Source: Burkholderiaceae bacterium (GTDB lineage Bacteria > Pseudomonadota > Gammaproteobacteria > Burkholderiales > Burkholderiaceae). Taken from it: a DNA stretch of 8,287 bases. Shown here in pieces: positions 1-6,310 of this stretch; positions within the stretch are counted from its first letter, which is position 1, and every line of letters begins with the position of its first letter. A program made the translations under genes and the position numbers. Where the stretch lies: NCBI GenBank assembly GCA_017998575.1, contig JAGOCV010000174.1, positions 1-8,287 on the forward strand, given 5' to 3'. The notes below the pieces were generated by a model. That model was not told the origin of the DNA and searched no databases. It saw only the letters and a list, made by a program, of their open reading frames with translations.

Positions 1-16
1 AGCCAAGGAAGTCCCC

Positions 17-1051
17 ATGCGTTCGCCCCTCGTCAAGTTCGCCCTCACCCTGATTGCCGGCGCCAGCTTCGCCACTGGCGCGGCCGCGCAGGCCCCGCTG
101 GAAGAAGTGAAGATCGCCTTCTCGTGGCTGCGCAACGGCCAGTACGCCGGCCTGATGGTGGCCGATGCCAAGGGCTACTTCGCCGAGGAAGGCCTGAAGG
201 TGAACTTCATCGACGGCGGCCCGGGCAAGAACCCGATTCCCACCGTGGGCGTGAACCAGGCCCAGTTCGGCGTGGTCGGCGCCTCGCACATCTTCCTGGC
301 CCGCCTGGCCCCCACGCCGGTGGACGTGGTGGCCATCGGCGCGCTGATCCAGGATCTGCCCTACGCCTACATCACGCTGGGCAACCCCGGCGATCCGGAC
401 CCCACGCCCAAGGACCTCGAAGGCAAGCGCCTGGGCCTGCAATCCGACGGCGACCTGTTCATCAAGGCCTTCGCCAAGCGCAACAACCTCGACATCTCCA
501 AGATCAAGATGGAAACGGTGCTGGCCAACGCCGAGCCGCTGATGGTGGGCAAGGTCGACTTCTTCACCGGCATGCTGCACAACCAGACTTACCAGGTCGA
601 GCAGGAAGCCGCCAAGCCGGGCGCGCCGGCGGCCGTCAAGGGCAAGGTCTGGAAGGCGATGCGCTTCACGCAGTACGGTGTGCCCTCGTACGGCGACGTG
701 CTGTTCACCACCACGAAGATGACGCGCGAAAACCCCGAGCTGGTGCGCAAGGTGAGCCGCGCCGTGGCCAAGGGCATGAAGTTCACGATCGACAACCCCA
801 CCGAGGCGGTGAAGCTGGTCGATGCCTACCCGCAGCAGATCGAACGTGCCGACAAGCTGGCCTGGCGCTTCAAGGTGCAGAACCCCATGAACGTGAGCGC
901 CGACACCAAGGCGCGCGGCCTGCTGTGGATGGACCCCAAGACGTGGGAAGCCGCCATGGCCTTCTACAAGGAATACGAGCAGATTCCGCGCGTGGCACCG
1001 GTGGCCGAGGTGATGACCAACGCCTTCAACCCCGCCATCAAGAGCCAGTGA
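17..1051 (+). CDS. ABC transporter periplasmic substrate-binding protein (NMT1/THI5, SsuA/TauA-like)
   Basis: This 344-residue protein probably captures a small organic ligand in the periplasm and delivers it to an ABC permease. Residues 1-24 form a signal peptide: basic start (MRSPLVK), hydrophobic core, then GAAA, with likely cleavage between Ala24 and Gln25. The mature N-terminus, VKIAFSWLRNGQYAGLMVA followed by a GYFAEEGLKV segment, is the hallmark of the NMT1/THI5-like fold used for nitrate, sulfonate, taurine and thiamine-precursor binding. The length is normal for the family. The ATG start has an AAGGAAG ribosome site at 5-11. The oxygenase gene follows after 37 bases, so the two are probably co-transcribed. 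No permease or ATPase gene is visible; they may lie upstream of the window. The family call is firm. The ligand cannot be read from sequence: sulfonates, pyrimidines and aromatic carboxylates are all possible. Confidence 0.9.
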   Translation: MRSPLVKFALTLIAGASFATGAAAQAPLEEVKIAFSWLRNGQYAGLMVADAKGYFAEEGLKVNFIDGGPGKNPIPTVGVNQAQFGVVGASHIFLARLAPTPVDVVAIGALIQDLPYAYITLGNPGDPDPTPKDLEGKRLGLQSDGDLFIKAFAKRNNLDISKIKMETVLANAEPLMVGKVDFFTGMLHNQTYQVEQEAAKPGAPAAVKGKVWKAMRFTQYGVPSYGDVLFTTTKMTRENPELVRKVSRAVAKGMKFTIDNPTEAVKLVDAYPQQIERADKLAWRFKVQNPMNVSADTKARGLLWMDPKTWEAAMAFYKEYEQIPRVAPVAEVMTNAFNPAIKSQ

Positions 1052-1064
1052 GCGCGCAGCGCGC
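1052..1064 (+). other. Short GC inverted repeat just after the binding-protein stop codon
   Basis: GCGCG-CAG-CGCGC begins on the base after the TGA of the binding-protein gene and ends 11 bases before the AGGAGA ribosome site of the oxygenase gene. As RNA it could form a 5-bp all-GC stem with a 3-base loop. There is no U-tract, so it is not a standard terminator. It might protect the 3' end of the upstream message and help express the binding protein above the enzyme. In a high-GC sequence a repeat this short can arise by chance. Confidence 0.35.
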
Positions 1065-1088
1065 CGACACATCACAGGAGACGTTTCC

Positions 1089-2048
1089 ATGACCTCGACC
1101 GTCCACGCGATTCCGACCATCGACATCGCGCCCCTGCTCACGGGCGACGCCGCCGCGCGCGCCGACATCGCCCGCCAGCTCGGCGAGGCCGCGCAGACCT
1201 ACGGCTTCATGAAGCTGGTGGGCCACGGCGTGCCCGAAGCCGTGATCGCCGACACCTTCCGCGCCGCGCAGGATTTCTTCGGCCAGAGCGAAGAAGCCAA
1301 GGCGCCCTACCAGGAACGCAAGACGAACCGCGGTTTCCAGCCGATGTTCGACAACGCCAAGCCCGGCCAGAAGCCCAGCGGTCAGGAAGCCTTCAGCATG
1401 GGTCATCCGATTCCGCCGGAAGATCCGGCGCTGCTGTCGCTGCCCTTCTATGCGGCCACGCCCTGGCCGGTTGAGGTGCCGCTGTTCCGCGAACGGCTGG
1501 AGACCTGCTACCAGCAGCTGTTCACGGTGGGCGAGCGCGTGCTGGAGGCTTTCGCCGTGCACCTGGGCGCGCCGCACGACTTCTTCGCCAACGTGTCGCG
1601 CAACACCTATTCCAACATGCGCGTGGTGCACTACCCGCCGCAGGAAGCGGTGCAGCACATCGCCGACGAAGGCGTGCGCGCGCATGAAGACCAGGGCCTG
1701 ATCACGCTGCTGATCCAGGACATGAACGGTGGCCTGGAAGTGCTGGGCCCAGATAAGGACTGGCTGCCCGTGGTGCCTGACGAGCGCGCCATCGTGCTCA
1801 ACGTGGCCAAGCTGCTCACGCGCTGGACCAACGGCCGCCTGAAGTCGGCCCTGCACCGCGTGATCAACCGCTCGGGCCGCGAGCGCTATTCGATCCCGCT
1901 GTTCGTGCATCCCAACTACCACCAGGTGATCGACGCGAAGGATTTCGCCGCCGGGGAGCCGGTGCGCTTCGATCCCATCGTGGCGGGCGATCAGGTCTAC
2001 AAGAACTTCGCCGGCGAGCGCAAGTCGTGGGCGGCCCTCACGTCATGA
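1089..2048 (+). CDS. 2-oxoglutarate/Fe(II)-dependent oxygenase, isopenicillin-N-synthase family
   Basis: This 319-residue cytoplasmic enzyme should couple 2-oxoglutarate decarboxylation to hydroxylation or oxidative cleavage of a small substrate. The N-terminal part (about 5-120) is the DIOX_N-type region, with IPTIDIAPLL and YGFMKLVGHGVP. The C-terminal jelly roll carries the iron facial triad His199-x-Asp201 (AHEDQGLITLL) and His256 (SALHRV). The 2-oxoglutarate-binding pair is Arg266-x-Ser268 (RYSIPLF). The full set is present, so it is expected to be active. One oddity: the usual Gly-Asp of the NxGD(L/M)L..WTNG segment is Ala240-Lys241 here. The ATG start has an AGGAGA site at 1076-1081, 7 bases upstream. 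It lies between a binding-protein gene and a GntR regulator, so it probably acts on the imported compound. It is not TauD-type, so taurine is not specifically implied. Substrate unknown. Confidence 0.92.
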   Translation: MTSTVHAIPTIDIAPLLTGDAAARADIARQLGEAAQTYGFMKLVGHGVPEAVIADTFRAAQDFFGQSEEAKAPYQERKTNRGFQPMFDNAKPGQKPSGQEAFSMGHPIPPEDPALLSLPFYAATPWPVEVPLFRERLETCYQQLFTVGERVLEAFAVHLGAPHDFFANVSRNTYSNMRVVHYPPQEAVQHIADEGVRAHEDQGLITLLIQDMNGGLEVLGPDKDWLPVVPDERAIVLNVAKLLTRWTNGRLKSALHRVINRSGRERYSIPLFVHPNYHQVIDAKDFAAGEPVRFDPIVAGDQVYKNFAGERKSWAALTS

Positions 2049-2068
2049 CCATCCACGGCCATGCGTGA
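2045..2068 (+). other. Seven-codon open frame overlapping the oxygenase stop and the GntR start (possible coupling)
   Basis: The oxygenase stop is embedded in an ATGA overlap: ATG at 2045 opens a frame reading MTIHGHA that ends at TGA 2066-2068, just inside the GntR gene whose ATG is at 2061. No Shine-Dalgarno sequence precedes either ATG. Terminating ribosomes could therefore re-initiate across this stretch. The frame is far too short to be called a gene, and it may simply be chance around closely packed start and stop codons. Confidence 0.25.
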
Positions 2069-2804
2069 CCCGATGACCGCGCCCACCGGCGCCGGCCGGC
2101 TGACCCTGCCCGACCGCCTGGCGCAGGATCTGCGCCGCCGGCTGGCCGAGGGCGAATGGGCGCCAGGCCAGGCGATCCCGGCCGAGACGGCGCTGGCCGC
2201 CGCGTACTCGGTGTCGCGCAACACCATCCGCGAGGCGATCAGCCGACTGGTGACCGAGGGCCAGCTGCGCATCCAGCGCGGCGTGGGCACGCTGGTGAGC
2301 CCGCCCGCGCCGCCGCAGGCGCCCATGGGCATGGGCCATTTCGAATCTCTCACCGATTCAATCCGCCAGCAGGGTCGCACGCCGCGCATCGTGTTGCACA
2401 AGCTCGAGCGCCGCACCGGCACGCTGGCCGAGACGCACAAGCTCGGCCTGCCCGCCGGCAGCCGCGTGCTCTACACCGAGCGCGCGGTCTACAGCGACGA
2501 CGAGCTGCTGAGCTACGGCTACGACCGCTACGTCGATCACCTGTTTCCTCAAGATCTGGACGAGAGCCTGTTCACGCTGTCGTTCATGGACATCTTCGCG
2601 CGCCTGGGCGTGCGCACCGACCGCACGCATGTGGAATACCACGCCGTGTACTCGGGCACCGTCGGCTGGGACCGGCCGAGCCACAAGCCGCAGCTGTATG
2701 TGCTGCTCGATCGCGTGCACTACGCGAAGGACCGTGCCATCTTCCACGCGCAGACGTATTGCGTGGAGGGGCGCAATCACATCTTCACGACGACGACGCG
2801 TTGA
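2061..2804 (+). CDS. GntR-family transcriptional regulator, HutC/UTRA subfamily
   Basis: This 247-residue DNA-binding protein is probably a ligand-responsive repressor of the operon it ends. Residues about 16-80 form the GntR winged helix-turn-helix: LRRRLAEGEWAPGQAIPAE, then the recognition region SVSRNTIREAISRL and the wing RIQRGVGTLV. Residues about 96-247 match a UTRA effector domain (FESLTDSIRQQGRTPRI, RVLYTERAVY, a central Asp-rich segment, FHAQTYCVEGRNHIF), which binds small ligands in HutC/PhnF-type regulators. The gene starts 12 bases after the oxygenase stop and has no clear Shine-Dalgarno site. The start could be ATG 2061 or ATG 2073; both are weak, and translation may depend on coupling to the upstream gene. 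No operator can be assigned because the operon promoter lies outside the window. Family call firm, ligand unknown. Confidence 0.92.
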   Translation: MRDPMTAPTGAGRLTLPDRLAQDLRRRLAEGEWAPGQAIPAETALAAAYSVSRNTIREAISRLVTEGQLRIQRGVGTLVSPPAPPQAPMGMGHFESLTDSIRQQGRTPRIVLHKLERRTGTLAETHKLGLPAGSRVLYTERAVYSDDELLSYGYDRYVDHLFPQDLDESLFTLSFMDIFARLGVRTDRTHVEYHAVYSGTVGWDRPSHKPQLYVLLDRVHYAKDRAIFHAQTYCVEGRNHIFTTTTR

Positions 2805-2891
2805 GGTTGCTTCTCGCGTGAGGTGTTGCCGGCAAGCGCGGCCCCGTGCGCCAGGCACCCCCTCCCGACACGCACCACGCGCAAGAGGAAA
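2805..2891. other. Convergent intergenic gap without a recognisable terminator
   Basis: The GntR gene (+) and the arylsulfatase gene (-) point at each other across 87 bases. The gap contains a 10-base palindrome, TTGCCGGCAA (2825-2834), which has no loop, and a weak 4-bp stem in GTGCGCCAGGCAC. Neither is followed by a T-run in either direction. I see no intrinsic terminator, so the two transcripts may end by Rho or overlap as antisense RNAs. Confidence 0.4.
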
Positions 2892-5135
2892 TCACTCCTC
2901 CTGCATCAACGCCGCAAACGCCCCCACCGGCTGCGCCGGCGCACCTTCGATCTCCAAGGACACCCGCTCCACCAGACCCGAGGCGGCTTCGAACGGCGGC
3001 TTCCACGCACGGCTGACCGGCACGTTCGCATAGCCGCAGGTCACGCCGGCCGTCACGCCGTAGGTGGTCCACAGCCTGGGCACATCCACGGCGGCCTGCT
3101 CCAGGCCATCGAGCATGAGCACGAATCGCCCACCTTCGCCACGGCGCGCCAGGCCGACGGTGACGGTATGCACGCCGGCCGGCAAGCGCGCACGCAGCAG
3201 GTACGAGGTCTGCTCGGTGAAGACGTACTCGAACACCGCTTCGCCATCCTCGCAGTACAGCGTGAAGCCGGCGAAGCGGTTGCCGCAGGCCAGCACCACG
3301 CCGCGCGCGGCGGCAGCGTCGACCACGTTCAGGTGCGCGTCGAGCCGCCAGCTGCGCTCGTTGATGGCGGGCACCATCAGGCGGTCCGCGCGCGAATTGC
3401 CGGGCAGGTAGTCGTAGCGGCTGGGGGTGTTGTTGCGGAACCAGTCGAAGGCGCGCTCGGTCTCGCGGTCATCCAGCGGCAGCACGCCGTACTTTTCAGC
3501 CTCCACCCACCACAGCGCGATGAGCTGCTTCAGGTGCTCGGGCCGCTCCGCCGCGCGATCGTGCACCTCGGCGAAGTCTTCCTGCAGGTTGTAGAGCTCC
3601 CAGCGGTCGGTCTCGAAGTCATCGCCTTTGGCGTGACGCGACACCGCCTTCCAGCCTTCGTGCCAGATCGCGCGGTCGCCCACGATCTCGAAGTGCTGCA
3701 CGGCCTTGCGCGTCGGCGCCTCCGGCTCATCGAAGGTGTAGACCATGCTGATGCCGTGCATTGGCAGCTGCTCCACGCCACGGTAGATGCGCGGCGCCTC
3801 CATGCCGCCGGCCTCCAGCAGCGTGGGCAGCACGTCGATGACGTGGTGGTACTGGTGGCGGATCTCGCCGCGCGCGCGGATGCGGTCGGGCCAGTGCACG
3901 ATCAGCGGCGCGCGGATGCCGCCTCCGTGCGTGTTCTTCTTGAACCACTTGAGTGGTGTGTTCGACACCTGCGCCCATCCCATCGGGTAATGCGGGAACG
4001 AATGTTCCGAGCCGATGGTGTCGAGATTCGCCAGCCCGTAGGCAGTGTCTTCTTTCTCGGTGAGCATGTGCTTGCGGATGCTCACCGCGCCTGTCTGCCC
4101 ACCCTCGCCGCTGGCGCCGTTGTCCGACAGCAGCACTATCGCCGTGTTGTTCAGCTGGCCCAGACGCGCCAGCTCGTCGATCACGCGGCCGATCTGCTCG
4201 TCGGTGTGCTCCATGAAGGCGGCGTAGGTTTCCTGCAGGCGGGCACGCACGCGCCGGTCATCTGCCGACAACTGCTCCCACGCCTCGATGCCGGGATTGC
4301 GCGGCGCCAGTTCCGTGTCCGGAGGCACCAGACCCATGGCCTTCTGCCGGGCCAGGCGTTCATCGCGGACGGCGTCCCATCCGCCGTCGTAGCGGCCAGC
4401 GTAGCGGGCGATGTACGCCTCGGGCACATGGTGCGGCCAATGCGCGGCGCCGAAGGCGAGGTAGGTGAAGAACGGCCGCCCCCTGGCTGTGGTGAGGTGG
4501 TCGCGGATCTGGCCGATGGCGTGGTCCACCAGATCTTCGCTCAGGTGGTAGCCCTCGGGCTTGGGATCGAGCCGGATTGGATGGTTGTCCTCGTGCAGAT
4601 CGGGGTTCCAGTGGTCCACGTAGCCGCCCAGGAAGCCGTACCAACGCGAGAAGCCGCGGCCCAGCGGCCAGTGCGGGTGCGGCCCGGCGACGCCGTAGTG
4701 GTCCAGGCTCGACAGGTGCCACTTGCCGATGGCGTAGGTCCCGTAGCCGTGGTCGGCCAGGATCTCGGCGGCCGTCGCGGTCTTGCGGCTCATGCGGCCC
4801 TGGTAGCCCGGAAAGCCGTTGGACCATTCGGCGATCGCCCCCACGCCGGCCGCGTGCGCATTGCGGCCCGTGAGCAGGCAGGCGCGCGTGGGCGAGCACA
4901 TGGCCGTCACGTGGAAGTTGCTGTAGCGCAGGCCGCCGGCCGCCAGCTGGTCCATGCGCGGCGTGCGGATCTCGGAGCCGTAGCAGCCGATGTCGGAAAA
5001 GCCGACGTCGTCCAGCACGATGAAGACCACGTTGGGCGCGCCGCCGGGCGCGGCTGCGGGCGCGGGCCAGTGCGGGCGGGACTCGCGGTAGGTGCGTCCG
5101 ATGACGCCCCGGAAGTTTTCGTTGTCGTGCTGCAT
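2892..5135 (-). CDS. Cys-type arylsulfatase, long cytoplasmic form
   Basis: This 747-residue enzyme should hydrolyse sulfate esters, releasing sulfate and an alcohol or phenol. The alkaline-phosphatase-fold core is complete: metal ligands Asp42-Asp43 (FIVLDDVGFSDIGCYGSE), the catalytic signature CSPTRACLLTGR with Cys80 to be oxidised to formylglycine, the second signature GKWHL (Lys138, His140), metal ligands Asp338-Asn339 (LLSDNGA), and Lys400/His403 in KKNTHGGGIRAPLIVHWP. Residues about 480-580 hold the usual ELYNLQEDFAEVHD and KYGVLPLDDR segments. The last 150 or so residues form an extra C-terminal domain, as in the roughly 780-residue AtsD-type sulfatases. No signal peptide is visible, so the protein is probably cytoplasmic. 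ATG 5135 is preferred: the frame opens to a TTG at 5225, but that overlaps the Bug gene and adds no conserved sequence. Its ribosome site is weak. It lies 70 bases after the Bug gene, probably in one operon. No maturation (formylglycine-generating) gene is in the window. Family firm, substrate unknown. Confidence 0.94.
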   Translation of the reverse strand: MQHDNENFRGVIGRTYRESRPHWPAPAAAPGGAPNVVFIVLDDVGFSDIGCYGSEIRTPRMDQLAAGGLRYSNFHVTAMCSPTRACLLTGRNAHAAGVGAIAEWSNGFPGYQGRMSRKTATAAEILADHGYGTYAIGKWHLSSLDHYGVAGPHPHWPLGRGFSRWYGFLGGYVDHWNPDLHEDNHPIRLDPKPEGYHLSEDLVDHAIGQIRDHLTTARGRPFFTYLAFGAAHWPHHVPEAYIARYAGRYDGGWDAVRDERLARQKAMGLVPPDTELAPRNPGIEAWEQLSADDRRVRARLQETYAAFMEHTDEQIGRVIDELARLGQLNNTAIVLLSDNGASGEGGQTGAVSIRKHMLTEKEDTAYGLANLDTIGSEHSFPHYPMGWAQVSNTPLKWFKKNTHGGGIRAPLIVHWPDRIRARGEIRHQYHHVIDVLPTLLEAGGMEAPRIYRGVEQLPMHGISMVYTFDEPEAPTRKAVQHFEIVGDRAIWHEGWKAVSRHAKGDDFETDRWELYNLQEDFAEVHDRAAERPEHLKQLIALWWVEAEKYGVLPLDDRETERAFDWFRNNTPSRYDYLPGNSRADRLMVPAINERSWRLDAHLNVVDAAAARGVVLACGNRFAGFTLYCEDGEAVFEYVFTEQTSYLLRARLPAGVHTVTVGLARRGEGGRFVLMLDGLEQAAVDVPRLWTTYGVTAGVTCGYANVPVSRAWKPPFEAASGLVERVSLEIEGAPAQPVGAFAALMQEE

Positions 5136-5158
5136 GACAAGGCCTGGAGGAATCGAAA

Positions 5159-5178
5159 CGGGGCGCTCGCGCGCCCCG
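5159..5178 (-). other. Perfect GC-rich hairpin with GNRA tetraloop between the Bug and arylsulfatase genes
   Basis: Read on the minus strand, the transcript carries CGGGGCGC-GCGA-GCGCCCCG: an 8-bp perfect stem, all G-C pairs, closed by a GCGA (GNRA-class) tetraloop. It starts 27 bases after the Bug stop codon and ends 23 bases before the arylsulfatase ATG. It is followed by GTTTCGATT, too poor in T for a strong intrinsic terminator. Likely roles are partial termination or protection of the upstream message from 3' exonucleases, so that the binding protein is made in excess over the enzyme. The structure is seen in sequence; the role is inferred. Confidence 0.6.
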
Positions 5179-5205
5179 GGAAACTGCTGCGCGCTGCGGC
5201 GATGC

Positions 5206-6183
5206 TCAGTCGGCCTTGAGGCCAAGCTTCTGGATCACACCGCTCCAGCGCGTGGTCTCGCTGGCCATGAACTGGCCGAAGGCGGCCGGGTCGGCATTCA
5301 TCGGGTCGGCGGCCAGGGCCTTCAGGCGCTCTCGCACCTGGGGCTTGTCCATGGCGGCCTGGAACTCGCGGTGCAGGCGGTCGACAACGGGCTTGGGGGT
5401 GCCGGCGGGCGCCAGCAGGCCATACCAGACCGAGGCCGCGAAGCCCGGGCGCACCGTCTCGGCCACCGTCGGCGTGTCAGGCAGGGCCGAGGCGCGCTGC
5501 GCCGTGGTCACGGCCAGGGCGCGCAGCTTGCCGCCCTGCACCATGGGCAGGATGGACGAGGCGGCATCCGAATCGCAGTCGATCTCGCCGGCGATCAGGC
5601 CGGTGATGGCCGGCGCCGAGCCCTTGTACGGCACGGCCGTGATCTGCAGGCCGAGCTCGGACTTGAGCAGCTCGAACGCGAGGTTGGTCACCGTGGCGCC
5701 ACCGCCACCGCCGGCGCAGTTGAGCGCGCCGGGCCGCGCCTTGGCATCGGCCACCAGGTCGGCGAGCGTGCGGTACTTCGACTGTGCGTTCACCGCGATG
5801 GCGATGGGCGCCCTGGCCAGGCCGATCACGGGAGCGAAATCCTTCACCGGGTCGAACGTGAGGCGCGGATAGAGCGCGCCCATGCCGGCATGGCCGGCGG
5901 CCACGAACAGCAAAGTGTGGCCGTCGGCTGGCGCTTTGGCTACGGCCGCCGCGCCGATGCTGCCGCCAGCGCCGCCGCGGTTGTCGATGATGATGGGCTG
6001 GCCGAGCGCGGCCGAGGCTTCCTGCGAGATCACGCGCGCCAGCACGTCGGCGGCACCGCCCGCCGCGAAGGGCACGACGACGGTGATGGGCTTGATGGGG
6101 AAGGTCTGGGCCTGCACCGAGGCCATGCCGAGGCCGACCGCGAAAGTGGCGACCGCCGTGCGGATGAACGAACGCTTCATCAT
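5206..6183 (-). CDS. Tripartite tricarboxylate transporter (Bug/TctC) family periplasmic binding protein
   Basis: This 325-residue secreted solute-binding protein is expected to bind a small carboxylate or related ligand in the periplasm. The signal peptide is clear: MMKRSFIRTA, a hydrophobic core, then SVQA with cleavage probable between Ala25 and Gln26. The mature protein begins in Bug style (FPIKPITVVVPFAAGGAADVLAR) and carries the family landmarks QPIIIDNRGGAGGSIG, the DFAPV segment, VPYKGSAPAITGLIAGEID, and the KLRALAVTTAQRASALPDTPTVAE block. Length is standard. The AAGGAGT ribosome site at 6189-6195 (complement) supports the start; the second ATG at 6180 is equally possible. No TctA/TctB membrane partners are nearby, as is common for orphan Bug proteins in Burkholderiales. 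Downstream on the same strand is the arylsulfatase. The divergent LysR gene is its probable regulator. Where many homologues read FDS after the GLIAGEID block, this one has CDSDAAS, with a cysteine. Confidence 0.94.
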   Translation of the reverse strand: MMKRSFIRTAVATFAVGLGMASVQAQTFPIKPITVVVPFAAGGAADVLARVISQEASAALGQPIIIDNRGGAGGSIGAAAVAKAPADGHTLLFVAAGHAGMGALYPRLTFDPVKDFAPVIGLARAPIAIAVNAQSKYRTLADLVADAKARPGALNCAGGGGGATVTNLAFELLKSELGLQITAVPYKGSAPAITGLIAGEIDCDSDAASSILPMVQGGKLRALAVTTAQRASALPDTPTVAETVRPGFAASVWYGLLAPAGTPKPVVDRLHREFQAAMDKPQVRERLKALAADPMNADPAAFGQFMASETTRWSGVIQKLGLKAD

Positions 6184-6248
6184 TGATGACTCCTTGTCGA
6201 GACTGTCTCCTGGGGGAACGGCCGACTCTAGGTGTGTGCCGCGATGTG

Positions 6249-6266
6249 CGGAAGTGTTAATTTCCG
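6249..6266. promoter_or_regulatory. Candidate regulator site: CGGAA-N8-TTCCG inverted repeat
   Basis: Within the 127-base divergent promoter region between the Bug gene and the LysR gene, CGGAA (6249-6253) and TTCCG (6262-6266) form a perfect dyad around an AT-rich centre (GTGTTAAT). The dyad centre is about 74 bases upstream of the Bug ATG, a typical place for an activator or repressor site. It does not fit a symmetric T-N11-A pattern, so its link to the adjacent LysR protein is only positional. Confidence 0.4.
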
Positions 6267-6273
6267 AACGGTC

Positions 6274-6290
6274 GATGCGCCGAGCGCATC
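6274..6290. promoter_or_regulatory. Candidate LysR box: GATGCGC-CGA-GCGCATC (T-N11-A)
   Basis: This is a perfect 7-bp inverted repeat with a 3-base centre. It contains T6276-N11-A6288, the classic LysR-type recognition pattern with dyad symmetry. It lies 20 bases before the LysR ATG and about 99 bases (centre) before the Bug ATG. That position suits negative autoregulation of the LysR gene together with control of the divergent Bug-arylsulfatase genes. As RNA the same bases could form a small hairpin in the LysR leader. Seen in sequence; binding is inferred. Confidence 0.5.
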
Positions 6291-6310
6291 ACGCAACCTG
6301 CAGGAAACCT

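Noticed and set aside
124..1092. A 322-codon + frame overlapping the ABC binding-protein gene
   Set aside because: It is a +2 shadow of the real gene with Arg/Gly/Gln-rich translation; the other frame has a signal peptide and the family motifs.
1038..1922. A 294-codon open frame on the - strand over the oxygenase gene
   Set aside because: It is antisense to an enzyme with intact iron and 2-oxoglutarate ligands, and its His/Arg/Val-rich translation has no family resemblance.
2825..2834. Palindrome TTGCCGGCAA as a terminator for the convergent genes
   Set aside because: It has no loop and no following T-run on either strand, so it cannot form a standard terminator hairpin.
2823..5219. A 798-codon open frame on the + strand covering the whole arylsulfatase gene
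   Set aside because: It is exactly antisense to a gene with a complete set of sulfatase motifs. Its translation is low-complexity (Arg, His, Val, Ala, Gly) with no recognisable domain. Long antisense frames are common where third positions are strongly G/C.
5136..5225. Upstream TTG start for the arylsulfatase, adding 30 residues
   Set aside because: TTG is a poor start, the extension overlaps the Bug stop and spans the GC hairpin, and it resembles neither a signal peptide nor conserved sulfatase sequence.
5092..6186. A 364-codon open frame on the + strand over the Bug gene
   Set aside because: It is antisense to a clear Bug/TctC gene and its Gly/Arg/His-rich translation resembles no family; it is a composition artefact.
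5882..6310. In-frame upstream extension of the LysR gene
   Set aside because: It lies antisense to the Bug coding region and across its promoter. The LysR fold starts right after ATG 6311, which has its own ribosome site.
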